Source: Porites lobata (taxonomy: Eukaryota > Cnidaria > Anthozoa > Scleractinia > Poritidae). From it: a DNA stretch of 64,000 bases. Shown here one piece after another: positions 18,991 through 30,955 of the stretch (positions within the stretch are counted from its first letter, which is position 1; each line of letters begins with the position of its first letter). The DNA lies in contig CALNXK010000566.1 in NCBI GenBank assembly GCA_942486035.1, positions 1-64,000 of the forward strand. The letters are read 5' to 3'. The position numbers were made by a program, and so were the translations under genes. Under the pieces are notes generated by a model. It was not told the origin of the DNA, did no database searches, and saw nothing but the letters and a program-made list of their open reading frames with translations.

Positions 18991-21473
18991 AAATTAAGCG
19001 TGAAGCATTTTGAGCTTTTAACACGGGGCACCTACGTTTGTTGAAATTATAAGTTCAAAAAAATGCACAAAATGTGCTCGTTACTTTCATGGAAAAGTGA
19101 AAGAACGAAAAAAAACCGGCTACCTAGTTTTCGGTGATAAAAACGAAGTGTTTCTTTTTGTCAAAAAGGATAAATATTAAACACGGCTGGCTTTTGCACA
19201 GGAATCCCATTCTCCACTCAAGGAGCCCCAAAATAACAGGAAGCTGACAGGGTAATAGAGTGAACTGTTGGCTGTAAAACTACTGCAAATTTAGTCGTAA
19301 GGCTTTGAATCTGAAAAATGAAAGTCGTTAATTACTTAATCATTAGCTTTTAAAATATATCCGTTCTTAATCAGATTTCTGTTAGGCATGAGGGTAAGAA
19401 GAATATATATCAGAGATGGATTTTTGAATAACGTTACAACCAAAATAGAGCTCTCCCCTCAAACAGTTTTTTTTCTTTCAAAAACTATCTTCAAAGACGT
19501 CAACATAACAACTAGGAGTGCAGCCATTGCTTTTTTTACTTCTCCTCCTTTCTTTCTCCTCGTTCTTTCTATTTTCCCCTTCCTTGTTCTTTTCTAGCTA
19601 GAAGGATTTTCGGGCTCAGTTTTGCTTTCGGCTTTTGGTCTTTTTCTCAGTCAAAAGACTGCGCTTTTCGTTCGGTACGTTTTCAAAAATTCAGCAAGAT
19701 AATGCTTTGGCTTTTACGGTTACCTTTACATTAATTTTCGTTAACGTACCGACATCCTCAAGTATATGTTTCACTTTTTTTGAAGGTTTTCGTTTTCTTC
19801 TTGTTAGAAGTAGAGGAGAGAAGGATAGTCTTACTAATTCTTTACGATGCACAACAATGCAGAGTTTTTGAGCAGGAACAAGAGGGAGGAGAAATACGTT
19901 TTCAAGAGGAAAATACGTTTTCATTTAAGGAAAAGTGTTGTTACCTTCGCAAAAAAAATTATAAAGGTTAACGGAACATTCATCACATAAAAACTTTGGT
20001 TCCAGGAAACGTCTGGTTCAAGAAAACGAAATAGTATAATAGGGAAGCAGGTTTTTAAGGAAAATATTAACCCTGGGCAGCCAAAACAATGCGTATTTAA
20101 AAATATCTTGTAAGAGTCTATGGAGTAATGGGAATTCCCCACGCAGAGCATAATTCACCCAACTCAGTCACAAGGCTAACATGCAGTAAGTTGAAGTGTT
20201 ACACAACGCTCATCCGAAGAGAAACATAGGTTCCGCAAAAAGAGGTGAGCCATCAGAGGCTAAGTTAGGCAATAATGTCGTACATATGTCCAGTACTTTC
20301 GCGCCTTCACTTGTTACTGCAATTATATTTGCAATTGTATTTTCAGACGTATAGGATCCCATGATCGTTATAGAAAAAGAGGTTTCATTTGCCAATGGAC
20401 GAACAAACACTGGTCAAGGTTCAGGGTACTTCTATGAAAAGAAACGCAAGGAGGGAATAGAAACGCCTTCAGACCACAGAGCGATTAATATACTTATTCA
20501 TCTTACCAAGAAATGAAGGGCTGCCGCAGAAAATACAAACTGAACACACAAATACACTAAACTAAATCTGAGACTCGCTACAAGAAGAAGATAAAAAAAG
20601 AACAATCACACTGCGCTTGGTTTTCTGGATTTCCCTTACAACAGATTCGGCCAGGTGTAATGAAAAGCGCAGAGCTTTACGATCTAGCAAAAACCAAATA
20701 GACGGAGTCCTTAGCAGAATATTTATTCACTCACATTGTAAAGTACGGAGTCATAATCCCAAAGGAGGTCGTGCATGTCGCGAGAAAAAAAAAGAATCCC
20801 TGATTTCGTTCACACAAATTGTGTCCAAGGTTTGGACATAACTACCTCACAAAACTCGATTACAGAAAATGGGAATAGGTTAAACAGTTTGTACTGATAC
20901 AAAGCTATCGTCCGTTACACACATTTGGTGGCACGTATCTTGCAGCATGGATACAAATTTAGTAGTTGGCTGAAGGTTAACAAAATATCAGATCAAACTG
21001 TTCACCATCAGTCAGCTACAAATTTGAATCCATGCTGCAGGATATAAAAAATTACCAGCCTGTAAAACTGCCAAAATACTTACTGCATTTCTGATATTGC
21101 GGGAAAAAAATTACTAATATTTTTAACCATGTTAACACAGACTGACTAATAATGTCCCTTTTAAATACCGTCATAGAAAAAAATTAAAGCTTGGAGAAAA
21201 GAATGTGAAGACAGACGAGTGGCTGGGTAACCTGTGCAAAGCCCTCAAGATGAAACACTGACCCAGGTGTTTCAAACACGTTAAGTCCGCGTTTTTTTAA
21301 AACAAAACTACTCAAAATACGTTAGCGATGTTGCATCGAAAATTCTTGAGAAAAAAAAAACACAATTATCAGATGTTTTGTCTGAATTTGTGATCTTCCT
21401 TAAATTGTGTGTCCTGTGGTGAAAGTTGAAAATCTTTATTGCCAATTTTTCTCATGTTTCACCGAGCCGATTC
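18991..21473. other. Region between the inverted arms, no gene recognised
   Basis: Contains pyrimidine-rich runs (19530-19590) and a perfect-looking hairpin at 20938-21043 but no reading frame with a domain. It may be the body of one old non-autonomous element. Confidence 0.4.
20938..21043. repeat. Hairpin with about 40-bp arms
   Basis: TTGCAGCATGGATACAAATT on the left pairs with AATTTGAATCCATGCTGCAG on the right, and AGTAGTTGGCTGA with TCAGTCAGCTAC. A short fold-back sequence. Confidence 0.75.
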
Positions 21474-21585
21474 TGGCGGATTTTTAGTATGTTGTTAAAT
21501 AGCCATCCAACAATTAAATGGCGTTGAAAAAAATTATGTTGCAATTAGTTTGATGTTAAACCACGATTGGACTATGCGTCCCCCA
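21474..21585. repeat. Right arm of the inverted repeat
   Basis: Counterpart of 18880-18990 in opposite orientation. Confidence 0.65.
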
Positions 21586-22715
21586 ATGATCATTCCATGT
21601 CATATTTTTCGAACTTATCATTCAGTAATGACGGTACGATCAGGTAACTTGACTTGATGAGTTCTTTATTTTCATTTCATGTTCTAGTTTTATATCTTAC
21701 GCCGGAAAGATCTGCCAAATGTACATTAGCAAAGGTAGGTTCCTGTTTACACGTGTAATATTATCGAATACCATATAATTTGCATAAAGCTGCAGTGCAC
21801 GGTTTGTTTTTCTAGCCTTTTGATAAAAATTGACAACGTTTGCGTTATCTTTACCTAAAAAAATTTGTACTTTGTAGCTGTATACAGCGAAATACTACAG
21901 AGAAAATTGTAACTGTGCAGTACACGAGCGGCTCCCTATTGGTCTGGCAAATCAAAGAGCGAACCTGAGCTAGTACCGTGTGTAACAAAATTTATAATTT
22001 TCATTTTAGCGCATATTTCAAGCTCTTTGCAAGATCAGAATCAAAAGATCATCTTTTTACATTACAAGGGAGGGTTTTTTAAGCGATAGATAGGCTTTAA
22101 GAGGCACGATCAATTTTTAAAGAATTTTCTTTCAAATATTCACCGAATTTTGTTTGGAAGCTTTAGCGGCCAACTGGCTGAACCATTGCGCATTCCTGCA
22201 ATTATATTTCTGCTCCGTTGCATTTGCCCAACAATTTTATTCAACAATCTAACTTATCTATAAACAAACTTTGTTTAGTTAAAACGGCTTAGCCTAAATC
22301 GATGTGGCATAGGTGATATTGACCTTCCAATTTCTATCAAATTTGTGTACCTTTTAAGTACCGAAAAAGTGCTGTGAGAAGTTATAGCCGTTCGTAGCTC
22401 AGGCTTAACCATTTTCAGATAAGAGTAGATAAATGAAAGGAGGAAGGATAGTTCTTTGCAACTGTATGAGTCACGATTAAATTATTTCAATGATAAGGCT
22501 AGAATTAATTACTGTAAATCTCGTTCAGTTCACCAACATGGCGGCCCTTCGAGGCCTCGTCAAAACTGTCATTCTTGTATGTATCTTTGAAACCAACGAA
22601 CCTTAGAATATGCATTCAGTATTTAGGACACCATTCTAAGACTACATGCCGGAAATCAGCCGAATCGATGAGGTACCGTGTCAGGCCGGAGATCGAATTT
22701 TACAGAAAATCACTC
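21586..22715. other. Non-coding stretch
   Basis: No gene or clear repeat seen. Confidence 0.4.
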
Positions 22716-22850
22716 TTTAAAAAGAATACCAATAAAAATCACAAATTTGGCAAAGTGAGACAAGCCCCAACCAGGGAATTCCCAACCAAGTTCCCTGATT
22801 GGGACTTGTCTCACTCTTCCAAATTTGGGATATTTGTGGGTATTCTTTAA
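22716..22850. repeat. Fold-back repeat, about 60-bp arms
   Basis: The left arm (AAAGAATACC, ATCACAAATTTGG, AGTGAGACAAG, CAGGGAA) is complemented by the right arm (TTCCCTG, CTTGTCTCACT, CCAAATTTGGGAT, GGTATTCTTT). The two arms almost touch, near 22787. A MITE-like hairpin. Confidence 0.8.
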
Positions 22851-23054
22851 ATACCTAAAATATCCAAAAATGGGAATCCGTTATTTTTTCCTGTGGAACG
22901 GATTCACTAGGGAAAAGCCATACAAGGGTCATGACCTTGATCAGAACAGAAATGAAAGAAGTAAATTGTTTAGACACCGGATGTGCATGTGACCAAAATG
23001 AAAGTCTTGTTTGACACAAAAAGTCTCACTACTCTAACCTTGAAATTGTTATGC

Positions 23055-23493
23055 ATCAGTCAATTCCAGCTGCGCCCAGAGTTATATGTTGTGAATAGTT
23101 TTATAAATATGAAAGGATGCTTTTCAAATAATATCAACAGAAGTTTGATTCAATGACCAAACACGTTGATTCACTTTGATAGCTCCAGATTTCGCTATGT
23201 TATTCTGGCTTGAAAGGCAATGAAGAAATGCATGCATAAAATCAAGAACATGCCTTTACATGGCCTTTGAGCCAATCTGTTTTCTTTCCCAGTAAAATCC
23301 TCTGTGTAGTTATATTCTGATAGGAAACCACGTGCGTGTCAAAAGTTCGGAAATGGGCGCGGGGTTGGCAAATGCCCGGCCCCCGAGCAGCACAAAATTT
23401 GCAAATGTCCCACCCCGGGCCTGACAAGGCGGGCAAATACCCTGCAGTAGCCCGGGGGGCGGGGAGCGCTGGGCGCAGCTGGAATTGACTGAT
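23055..23493. mobile_element. Non-autonomous element with 25-bp inverted ends and GC-rich core
   Basis: The ends ATCAGTCAATTCCAGCTGCG and its complement ending at 23493 are inverted copies. The right third (23340-23480) is unusually G+C rich, with several GGGCAAAT and ATTTGCCC-like inverted words. No coding region. No sure target duplication. Confidence 0.75.
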
Positions 23494-23742
23494 CCATTAC
23501 TCCGTTGTTCTGATCATTAAGCACTAGAGCATATTATTTTCCCTCAAAGTAGGGGATTCTTTTTTAATAGGGGAAGAAGTTGATCTTTGTCTCCACTACT
23601 ATAGCTGGCTTAGCTAGGGTGGAAAAGTTGAACTACAGTGTGCTATTTTATATGGTTGGCTCTGCTGATGGAACTGTTCAAAATTCATTTCAACAAACCT
23701 GTCAACAGTAAAACAGTAGTTATTCCAGGGTAAGCAGGGATG

Positions 23743-24299
23743 TAGCCTGTGTACAAGCGCCCCCTCTCCTCAGTAAAAATCAGTGAAGAGGCGTCTGTGA
23801 TTCACCATTGGTAATCGTGTATGGAGGCCACGTGATTTTTTCTGGAATATATGGAAAATGATTTGATTGGCTGTTATTTGTAGATCACTACAGTGTGTAC
23901 ATCATGTAATTGAGGGATTTTGATTGCCTTTAGGGCGTGTCATCAAAACTCAAGCAAAACAATAATGCTAAGGTCACGTTCCACACTATCATGACCTCAA
24001 CACTTTTTTTTCAAATTAATGACTTTCCATATCCAGTGGGAAGGCTTCCATAAGAACATGGATCTTTTCCTTCAGTATGGGCTTGTAAGAACACTTTTGT
24101 TGCTTGGTATATAAGACGCATGCACCGACATTTTGAGAACTGGAATGACATGAAACATGAGCCATGGAAATTTTGGTCAGCGGAAACTATTTCTTTTAAT
24201 TTATGCAAAGTTCTTCCCATACACGATTAGCGACAGTGAATCACAGGTGCCCCTTCTCTGATTTTTACTAAGGGGAGGGGGTTGTCTGTACACAGGCTA
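23743..24299. mobile_element. Non-autonomous DNA transposon, 9-bp target duplication, TIR starts TAGCCTGTG
   Basis: The duplication GCAGGGATG occurs at 23734-23742 and 24300-24308. The ends are long imperfect inverted repeats (about 90 bp), starting TAGCCTGTGTACA, containing AGTAAAAATCAG and ending with TAATCGTGTATGG. Length 557 bp. A minus-strand RecQ-like fragment sits inside. End sequence, duplication length and cargo all match the element at 13875-14951. Confidence 0.85.
24011..24220 (-). pseudogene. RecQ-like helicase fragment with Walker A motif
   Basis: The minus-strand frame ends FLQAHTEGKDPCSYGSLPTG and continues YGKSLI, the RecQ-type motif 0/I region. It stops right after the Walker A motif and has no later helicase motif. 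The upstream residues (LKEIVSADQNFHG, MRLIYQATKVF) do not show a domain. Too short to be functional. Confidence 0.6.
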
Positions 24300-24308
24300 G
24301 CAGGGATG

Positions 24309-25199
24309 TCGTTAAGAGCCGGCTGCCGGCTAGTTCAACCAGCTGAAAAAGAGCTTACCACGAGCTGAATTTGCAAACCAAAACAAAGACATAGGGGAAT
24401 TTTAGAGATGCAGCAGAGCATAAAAGCCAGCTTGACTTCTAACAAAGCCTGCTTATCCATATATTTCATTAATGAATTGATTATTTTAAAAATGCTACCC
24501 TTTTGTGTGGTTTGCATCATTAAAACCGTTGTTTTATTATTTAAGGATGGATCAAATATTCTACATGAAATCTTGACATGTATTCTGCTCTTAATTTTGT
24601 TTAGATGTTGCTGCATTTCAATATTTATTGTACCTACAAGATGGATCTGATGGCTGAGGCAACAACAGTGACCAAAGATAACACAACAACTTTAGTTTTC
24701 ACTTAAATGATTTGTCGTGTACAGTTGTTCATTCGCTATTAGCTAAAATAAACATCTGCATTGTCCTTGAAAATGAGCTTTTTTTATTTCATTGAAACTT
24801 GTCCAAACTAAATAGGATGGAACCCTTGAAATTTGTTGCTCATTTTCAATGGTGAAATTTGGAACGTCATGATTGCAGCCTGGAAAGGAGATACAGTACT
24901 ACTTGTATGTACATGTATTCCAGATGAATTTTGTATTGCAATGACACTTTTTTTGTCATTAATGGCCTTATTTACACTGTAGTACACCCTACTAAAGTGC
25001 AGTCATGTAAAAAAGCAGACTGCAGATTGTGCAGACTGAAGATTTAAGCCCTGAGAATAGTAGTTAGGGTTAAGCACTGACTCGAAAAACGGTTAGCTTT
25101 TATTTAGGGTTAGGGTTGTTGCTACATGTATATAGCTTCAAATTAACCAGCCAACAAATCCTCAGTGATCTATTTGATTTAACAGTCGAGAATAGTTTA
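24309..25199. other. Non-coding stretch
   Basis: No gene recognised. Two small open frames on opposite strands at 24335-24650 are mirror images of one AT-rich stretch. Confidence 0.4.
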
Positions 25200-25730
25200 A
25201 GACTAAATTTTCATGGTGGCAATGTCTCTGTCTTTCCCATGAAAAGTAAGCCAGGGATATAATTCATGGGTAATGAAAATGTCATCAAAAGCCATTTCAT
25301 TTTTCATGAACCATTAATATTCAACCGTTCACTGAAAACTCATGGTTTTTTTGTGGGGCATTGAATTTAAAAACCCCCATGAAAACCCCATAAATTCTGA
25401 CACCATGAAAAATAGCTCTTCAATGGCTTTTTCATTATCATAAAAAAGCCATGAAAAAAACATGGTCGGCTTCATTCTATTTCATGGCATTTTCATGGTT
25501 GTTTTTGTTTGTTAGAGTTTTTTCATGATATGGGCCATGAAGCGTTTCATATTAAGGGGATTTTCATGCTTTTTTCATGAGATTCTCATGCCGTATTCAC
25601 GGTGTTTTTTCGAGAAAAACCAATGAAAATTCTCCATTAAAATCTCTTGAAAAACCTATGAAAAATATGTGAATTTACCATGAAAAATTTCACTGGATTT
25701 TCCTGGGTTTTAATTTCATAGTAAATTTCC
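25200..25730. repeat. CATGAAAA-rich degenerate tract
   Basis: The words CATGAAAA, TTTTCATG and close variants recur dozens of times on both strands over about 530 bases, at irregular spacing, making many small inverted repeats. Low complexity without an exact unit length. Confidence 0.75.
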
Positions 25731-27124
25731 CCGCGAACGATGTGTCAACCATGCCACGTCATGTGCATATTAATTAAGGAGCTGTTGGACGTACTTTTTG
25801 CGGCAATTTGGCCGCGTTGGAAAAAAATACCGACAAGATCATTTTTATGCCGTCAAACCCATTTTCCCGGTTAATTAGACATCAGACTAATAATTATTGC
25901 TATTTTTTGCTAGACTGACTTTTCGTTTCAGTAAGATTTAAAGCTTTGTTTTAGCTTTGTTTTAAAGCCGGTTTCCCGGTGTTTGGTATTTTTCAAGATG
26001 AACTCGAGGCAAGAAAATCGCTCAAAGCTTTCTTTGTACAGCCAAGATTATAACTAAATATTTTTCGGAACGTTTTCTTTCTATTTTAATTTGCGGTTAG
26101 AAAAGGCTTCTCAAAGTTTTGTAAATCAAAACTTATAATAGGTCAGATCAATCGTCTCATCTCTTATAAAAGTGCATTAAAAAGCCGCATGATTATAAAC
26201 TAAGCTGGACTTCATGAAACCGGAAGAAACCAATCAAAATGCAGCTACTGAAAGCCTTCAAGTAAGGCCAGAATCGCTTGATCCTTTTAACCCTCTTTCG
26301 CATCAAACAAGGTGAAAAGCGAAAACGATGACATCCTAAATTGTGTTTCCAATGACTTTGGCAAGCGGCGCATTCCTGGACCAAAAACCCAATAATCAAC
26401 CCAGCCACGAATAACAGAAGAATCTTGATAGCAGCTGTATTTCGATTTGTACATCCGATGGAAAAAGACAGTTAAAAACATCACAAGATGACGGCACGAA
26501 ATTCTGTCAGCTTCAGCTGTCGGTAAACAAGTTTCCAGATGCTGCATAAATTTTCCGCATGAACTCACCTGTCCAAGTTTGACCAATCAGAGCATGGAAA
26601 TTGGACGAAGACCGTGACCATCGCGTGACCATGTAATGGCTGGCTGAATTTTCGCGTCCGAGGTCAGTTCGACATCAAAATTTTAATAGTGCAGCTCTTT
26701 TTGTGCGGCGCATAAACACATTCTATGCATTTAAAAAAAATTGAACTTGACCTTGCGATCCTTTGAAAACTGGTAATTTGTCAGCGGATAACTTCATAAA
26801 AATAGTCCACCTTGATGGGTCGATACTGAGCCCACGATGAGGTCAGGCGATACTGGTCAGCGGATACCCTGTTTTGACAGCTGTCAATTGAACACAACAT
26901 GGATGTGCAATACTAGGCTGCACCCGGGCTGCCAAACTAGCTAGAAGATGTTAGGTAAAACATTGATTTCCCTTTGATGCGGACGGACGGTCGACAGGCG
27001 GTCGGCGGTCAGTGTACAGTCACGTGATTACCAAATTTTCTGGGATGGAAAGACTTCCTTAGCTTTGGGGCTGCGCTCGCGCGCTAGTGGAGCTTTGCTA
27101 ATAACAATTTAAACTTTATTTGCT
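25731..27124. other. Non-coding stretch with repeat fragments
   Basis: No gene. A stretch around 26850 (GTCAGCGGAT, then TTTTGACAGCTGTC) recurs around 57200, and ACCAAATTTTC follows in both. Confidence 0.4.
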
Positions 27125-28660
27125 TTTTTAAATGTACAATTGGCAATTTACAATTGGCTGCTTGAGACTGGATTATTCAAAAACCATAATTTCATTAAGT
27201 CTGCGCTATCCCAATTCTTATTTCTACAACAAAAGATGTAATATGTTGCCTAATGGCTATAATATCTTTTTTATCGTTAACGTTGCTGTTTTTTGTCAAT
27301 GCCAATGTCATTCATCATGTCTAACAACGTGGAGTATTCGTCGGAGCAAATCCCAAGGGAACTCATGGAGAGGTTTAAAAATCTCAACCATGTGTAATTT
27401 CTGCTCATTTCTTTCATCAAGTTCACGCATTTTTTTATGCACTGCATTGTTATTAAGGTTAGACTCGAAAGCAACTGTTAATTCTAGAACATATAGGGAC
27501 TTGGACTGAATTAGGAAAAGAAAATCTGGACGATAATTTCCACCAGTTGTTACTGAAGGATTCAGAAAACCATTAACATCGGTATAGAGAGATGAGTGAA
27601 CATTAATTACCTGTTGAAGTGACTTGGCAATGAAGTTAAGGATTGAATCGTATCTCCAGGTGAAGCGATCAAGGTAATGTTGACAACCAGCGACAATACG
27701 AAGGAGTGATTTAGGATTAAGGCAAAACGAGAAATCAGGACTTTGTGATAATCCCCATCTTGCCATATTCTTACGTGTGGGAAGGGAGTTGTTGATGTAG
27801 GAGATGGTAAAATTTTCTTGGGTAGATAAGACTAGGCCTCTGATCCAATAGAATTAACAGATGACAATGAATACTTGATAACATTTGAGAAGAAACCTTG
27901 ACATTTTAGATGGTGTTGCAGTTTATCCTCTTGATTACAACGGAAATCTTTAAGAACTTCCTTATTAGTGGATTTGTACACATCATATTGAATATTAGTG
28001 TGACAGCTTGACGATTTCCAGAGATCTTAAGTTTAGGGAATCAGTTTGTGACTCTTTCAATGACTTTCGGAGAACTGTTTGGCACTGAGTAAATTTAACA
28101 GGGGGGACAAATATTAAGACCAAATTTATTGCGTTCTAGAAAAACATTACTCAGTGCGTGTTCCAGAATATCGAGCCATTTTCCAATACAGCCATTCACT
28201 ACAGAGATGTCATGTCCGTTATCCAGGCTTTGGATATATCAGTTACAGTGAAATGCCAGGACAGTTTAGACAGGCTGTACAGAAGAAGCTTGTGTTTAGG
28301 ATGCAGTGGCTTTATGTATATGTAAAGATTGTCATTCATCAAGTCTTGTACAAGAGAGGACTACTCAGACGTGTTGGTTGTTGGAAATGTTGAAGTCAAA
28401 GAAGCTATCTAAGTATAGACTTAAATGATTCACCCATTTCCACACAGGGTATTAGGACTCCATTGATCAACAGTGTGGGAAAATATTGGACAGAATTAGC
28501 GCACAGTTTCGGTATTCCAAAAGTATAACATTCAACATGTTGGACCAATTACACCAGATTATAAAGCGATTGATTAGATGTTGAGTTTTTTTATTCCTGA
28601 CCTCTTATGGCAGCGGCATCGTCAGCGAACTGGAACCAGTAATTGGGGGTCTCTTATATC
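27125..28660 (-). mobile_element. Non-LTR retrotransposon remnant, 3' part
   Basis: Read on the minus strand across several frames and stops: RT-side fragments near 28600-28400 (HLINRFIIWCNWSN, SLYLDSFFDFNIS) and 28330-28220 (KLSWHFTVTDISKAW), then a region of TQCQTVLRKSLKES near 28080, and a better kept C-terminal segment (27308-27766). Direction, order and frame breaks fit a decayed LINE-type element whose 5' part is missing. Confidence 0.7.
27277..27766 (-). pseudogene. Retrotransposon C-terminal domain with nuclease-like motif (frameshifted)
   Basis: Opens with MARWGLSQSPDFSFCLNPKS, then CQHYLDRFTWRYDSILNFIA. The segment YRPDFLFLIQSKSLYVLELT has the spacing of a PD-(D/E)xK nuclease core (RPD, then a Glu after about a dozen residues), as in restriction-like endonuclease domains of site-specific LINEs. 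The frame shifts near 27420 and goes on RFLNLSMSSLGICSDEY in the second frame, ending near 27277. The nuclease reading is an inference from spacing; the retrotransposon origin is firmer. Confidence 0.6.
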
Positions 28661-29587
28661 GTTTTATTTTAAAGGGAGATGTGCGTGACACAACAGTCTT
28701 CTAAAAGGGTTTAAAAAGGACTTCTGCACTCCAGTTAGAATACAAGTAGAGCTTCTTAAGGCTACTTAGCCAGGTTTTGTTATGTTCATTGTTCCATTCA
28801 ATTTATACAATGATGTAAATGCTACGCGCGCCGTGATTGGTCATTGCCCATGATCTACTAGAGGACAGATACATGGATCACGTCAAGGGAAACTTGTTTT
28901 CTTTGTTTTGTTCAACATGGCGCGGGTTTGAAAATTTTTGTGAGATTATTTAGGATTAAGGCAAGTGAAGGCCTCAAAAAAAGTTTAGCTATTTAAAAAG
29001 ACGAAAAATGGAGACAAAAAGAGCTCTTGACTACTTGAGAATGTCTGAACTACAAGAAATCTTTACAACAGTTGTCATCGTGTGTCATCGCTACAAGAGA
29101 CTCGATGTTTTGCAAAATGTTTTCGCCATCATTCTGCTTTGAGTAAGAAAATACGTTTAAAACCTTTTCGAAGAAACTTTATACAAGTAGGATAAAAAAC
29201 AAAAGAAAACGCAGAGACGAAAAGTGCGTTTGGGACTTAAAAAATGTCTAAACTAGTTAAACGTACTCGAACAGTCAAGCGTTACGAGTCAGGTAATGTG
29301 TATCGGTCGTTTTTCTTTTCTATCACTGAAGAGACGCACGGCAACATGGAATCTATTTGATAAATAAATGATAAATTGCCTATGCAACTGAACGACCTAT
29401 AGGAGTGAGTGCCCATCATCAGTGCCCATCATCAGTACTATCTTAATGAGACCAAGCATGAAAGGGTGTATAAGGGTGTGAGTGCTTCAAAAATTATTAC
29501 AGGTTCGGTCTTTTTTGGGGTATGGATTCTGAGAGTTTACGAGTATTATCATAGAAAACATTAGCCCAGTATGTATACTCTGCGCAG
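28661..29587. other. Non-coding stretch
   Basis: No gene seen. A doubled short word (GTGCCCATCATCA) occurs at 29408-29434. Confidence 0.4.
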
Positions 29588-29596
29588 TGTAACATG

Positions 29597-30955
29597 CATC
29601 CTCGGAGACCCAGGGGCGGTTAGTCGGGTCGGGAGAAAGGGCGCGACGAAAGTTTTTAATTACGGGCGAAAGAGCTCCTGGGTACCGACTCTCATCGAAC
29701 TATTTCCAAAAATTCAAGCGGATGCCGGCTCCTGATTGGGCACAAAAAATGCTTGATATTATTGTGCTCAATCGGCGAACAGTTTCTCCTGAGTTCTTTT
29801 CGTGAGTTCGTACTCGACGGCTATTGTTTCGATCACGGCTTGTCTAGCTCATGCACCAAAGAAATGCACGCAGTCAGGAAACTTTCAGTTTGATATAAAA
29901 TCCCTATCTGATTTCAAAATACTGTCTGCCCGAGAACTAAAGACGCTTTTCCAAAAATACAAGCTTGAGCTTACAACAGGTATTCACGCTTGCATCGGTC
30001 ACGTCTTGCGTAAATATAGGTGGTTTTCATGCAATCTCGGGAGACACAAATAACAACGGTGAAATTAACAAATGCTGATGGACCAACAAAGCGAGCTAAT
30101 GAGTGATCTTTTGTTTACCGTCCACCAGCATGGCGGCGATGACGTAACGTGAAAACCACCTATTAGGGAATTTTTAAAAGATACCACATGCACGACGGCT
30201 GACAACCACGAAAACGTCGCATGGAAAAGCTAGGGAATTCACATTTTTTAAGTTTCTATCGTGATTCTTCCAACCCGCTTACTTTGTCAAGGCAAGCGAA
30301 CTCTTCTGGAGCTGAATTTCTATCAACATATCCAAGTTCATGAAGAGAATGAATTTTGTCACTGCTAGTTTACGTCCTTCACCAAACATGAAATTAGGCA
30401 TTTTCACGGGTAGTCGTGCAGTTGACGGCAAAGAATGTACAAAAAAGTGTGATGCACGTGCAAAGTTATTGTTTTGCCTTGTCAAGCCATTGCTTGTTTG
30501 ACTTCCTCGTCGCCGCCGCATCTTTATATTCCTATTATTTACGATACATTGTGATGAGTCAAAAACAGAATATTCTCGGGGCAAATTGAATTGCTCCCGC
30601 TGATAGCATCCCAAACGTTTTTTCGACTCATCGGTAGTTCCTTCGTTTCTGGTTAGGGAAGTAGAAAATAAAAGCTTCCCTTGCTCGCACAAGCTTGGTG
30701 AACGAACCGGGCAAGTGTGGTAAGACAATAGCCGTCATTTACGAACTCACGGAAAGAACTCAGGAGAAACTGTTCGCCGATTGGGTACAATAATACAAAG
30801 CATTTTTTGTGCCCAATCAGGAGCCGGCATCCGCTTGAATTTTTGGAAATAGTTCGGTGAGAGTCGGTACCCAGGGGCTCTTTCGCCCGTACTTAAAAAC
30901 TATTGTCCCGCCTTTTCTCGCGACCCGACTGACTGCCCCTGGGTCTCCGAGGATG
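29597..30955. mobile_element. Mutator-like element with 215-bp inverted ends and 9-bp duplication
   Basis: TGTAACATG occurs on both sides (29588-29596 and 30956-30964). The arms start CATCCTCGGAGACCCAGG and stay similar for about 215 bp, to GAACTCACGAAAAGAACTCA. Long arms plus a 9-bp duplication are typical of Mutator-like elements. No transposase is seen. The interior (30240-30510) shares a long stretch with 44730-45000. Confidence 0.85.
30279..30728 (-). other. Open frame inside the Mutator-like element
   Basis: A 149-residue frame with no known domain. Its part HFFVHSLPSTARLPVKMPNF resembles HTFLYISFPFLHDYDVKMPN in the element at 44524-46355, so it belongs to a shared repeat module. No evidence of function. 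Confidence 0.4.

Noticed and set aside
26780..27095. Similarity to 57195-57420 considered as a shared promoter.
   Set aside because: Only two short words match firmly; more likely fragments of one dispersed repeat.
29400..29435. CTGATGATGGGCAC repeated on the minus strand, resembling a hammerhead core.
   Set aside because: No GAAA box, no stem II pairing and no cleavage site nearby.
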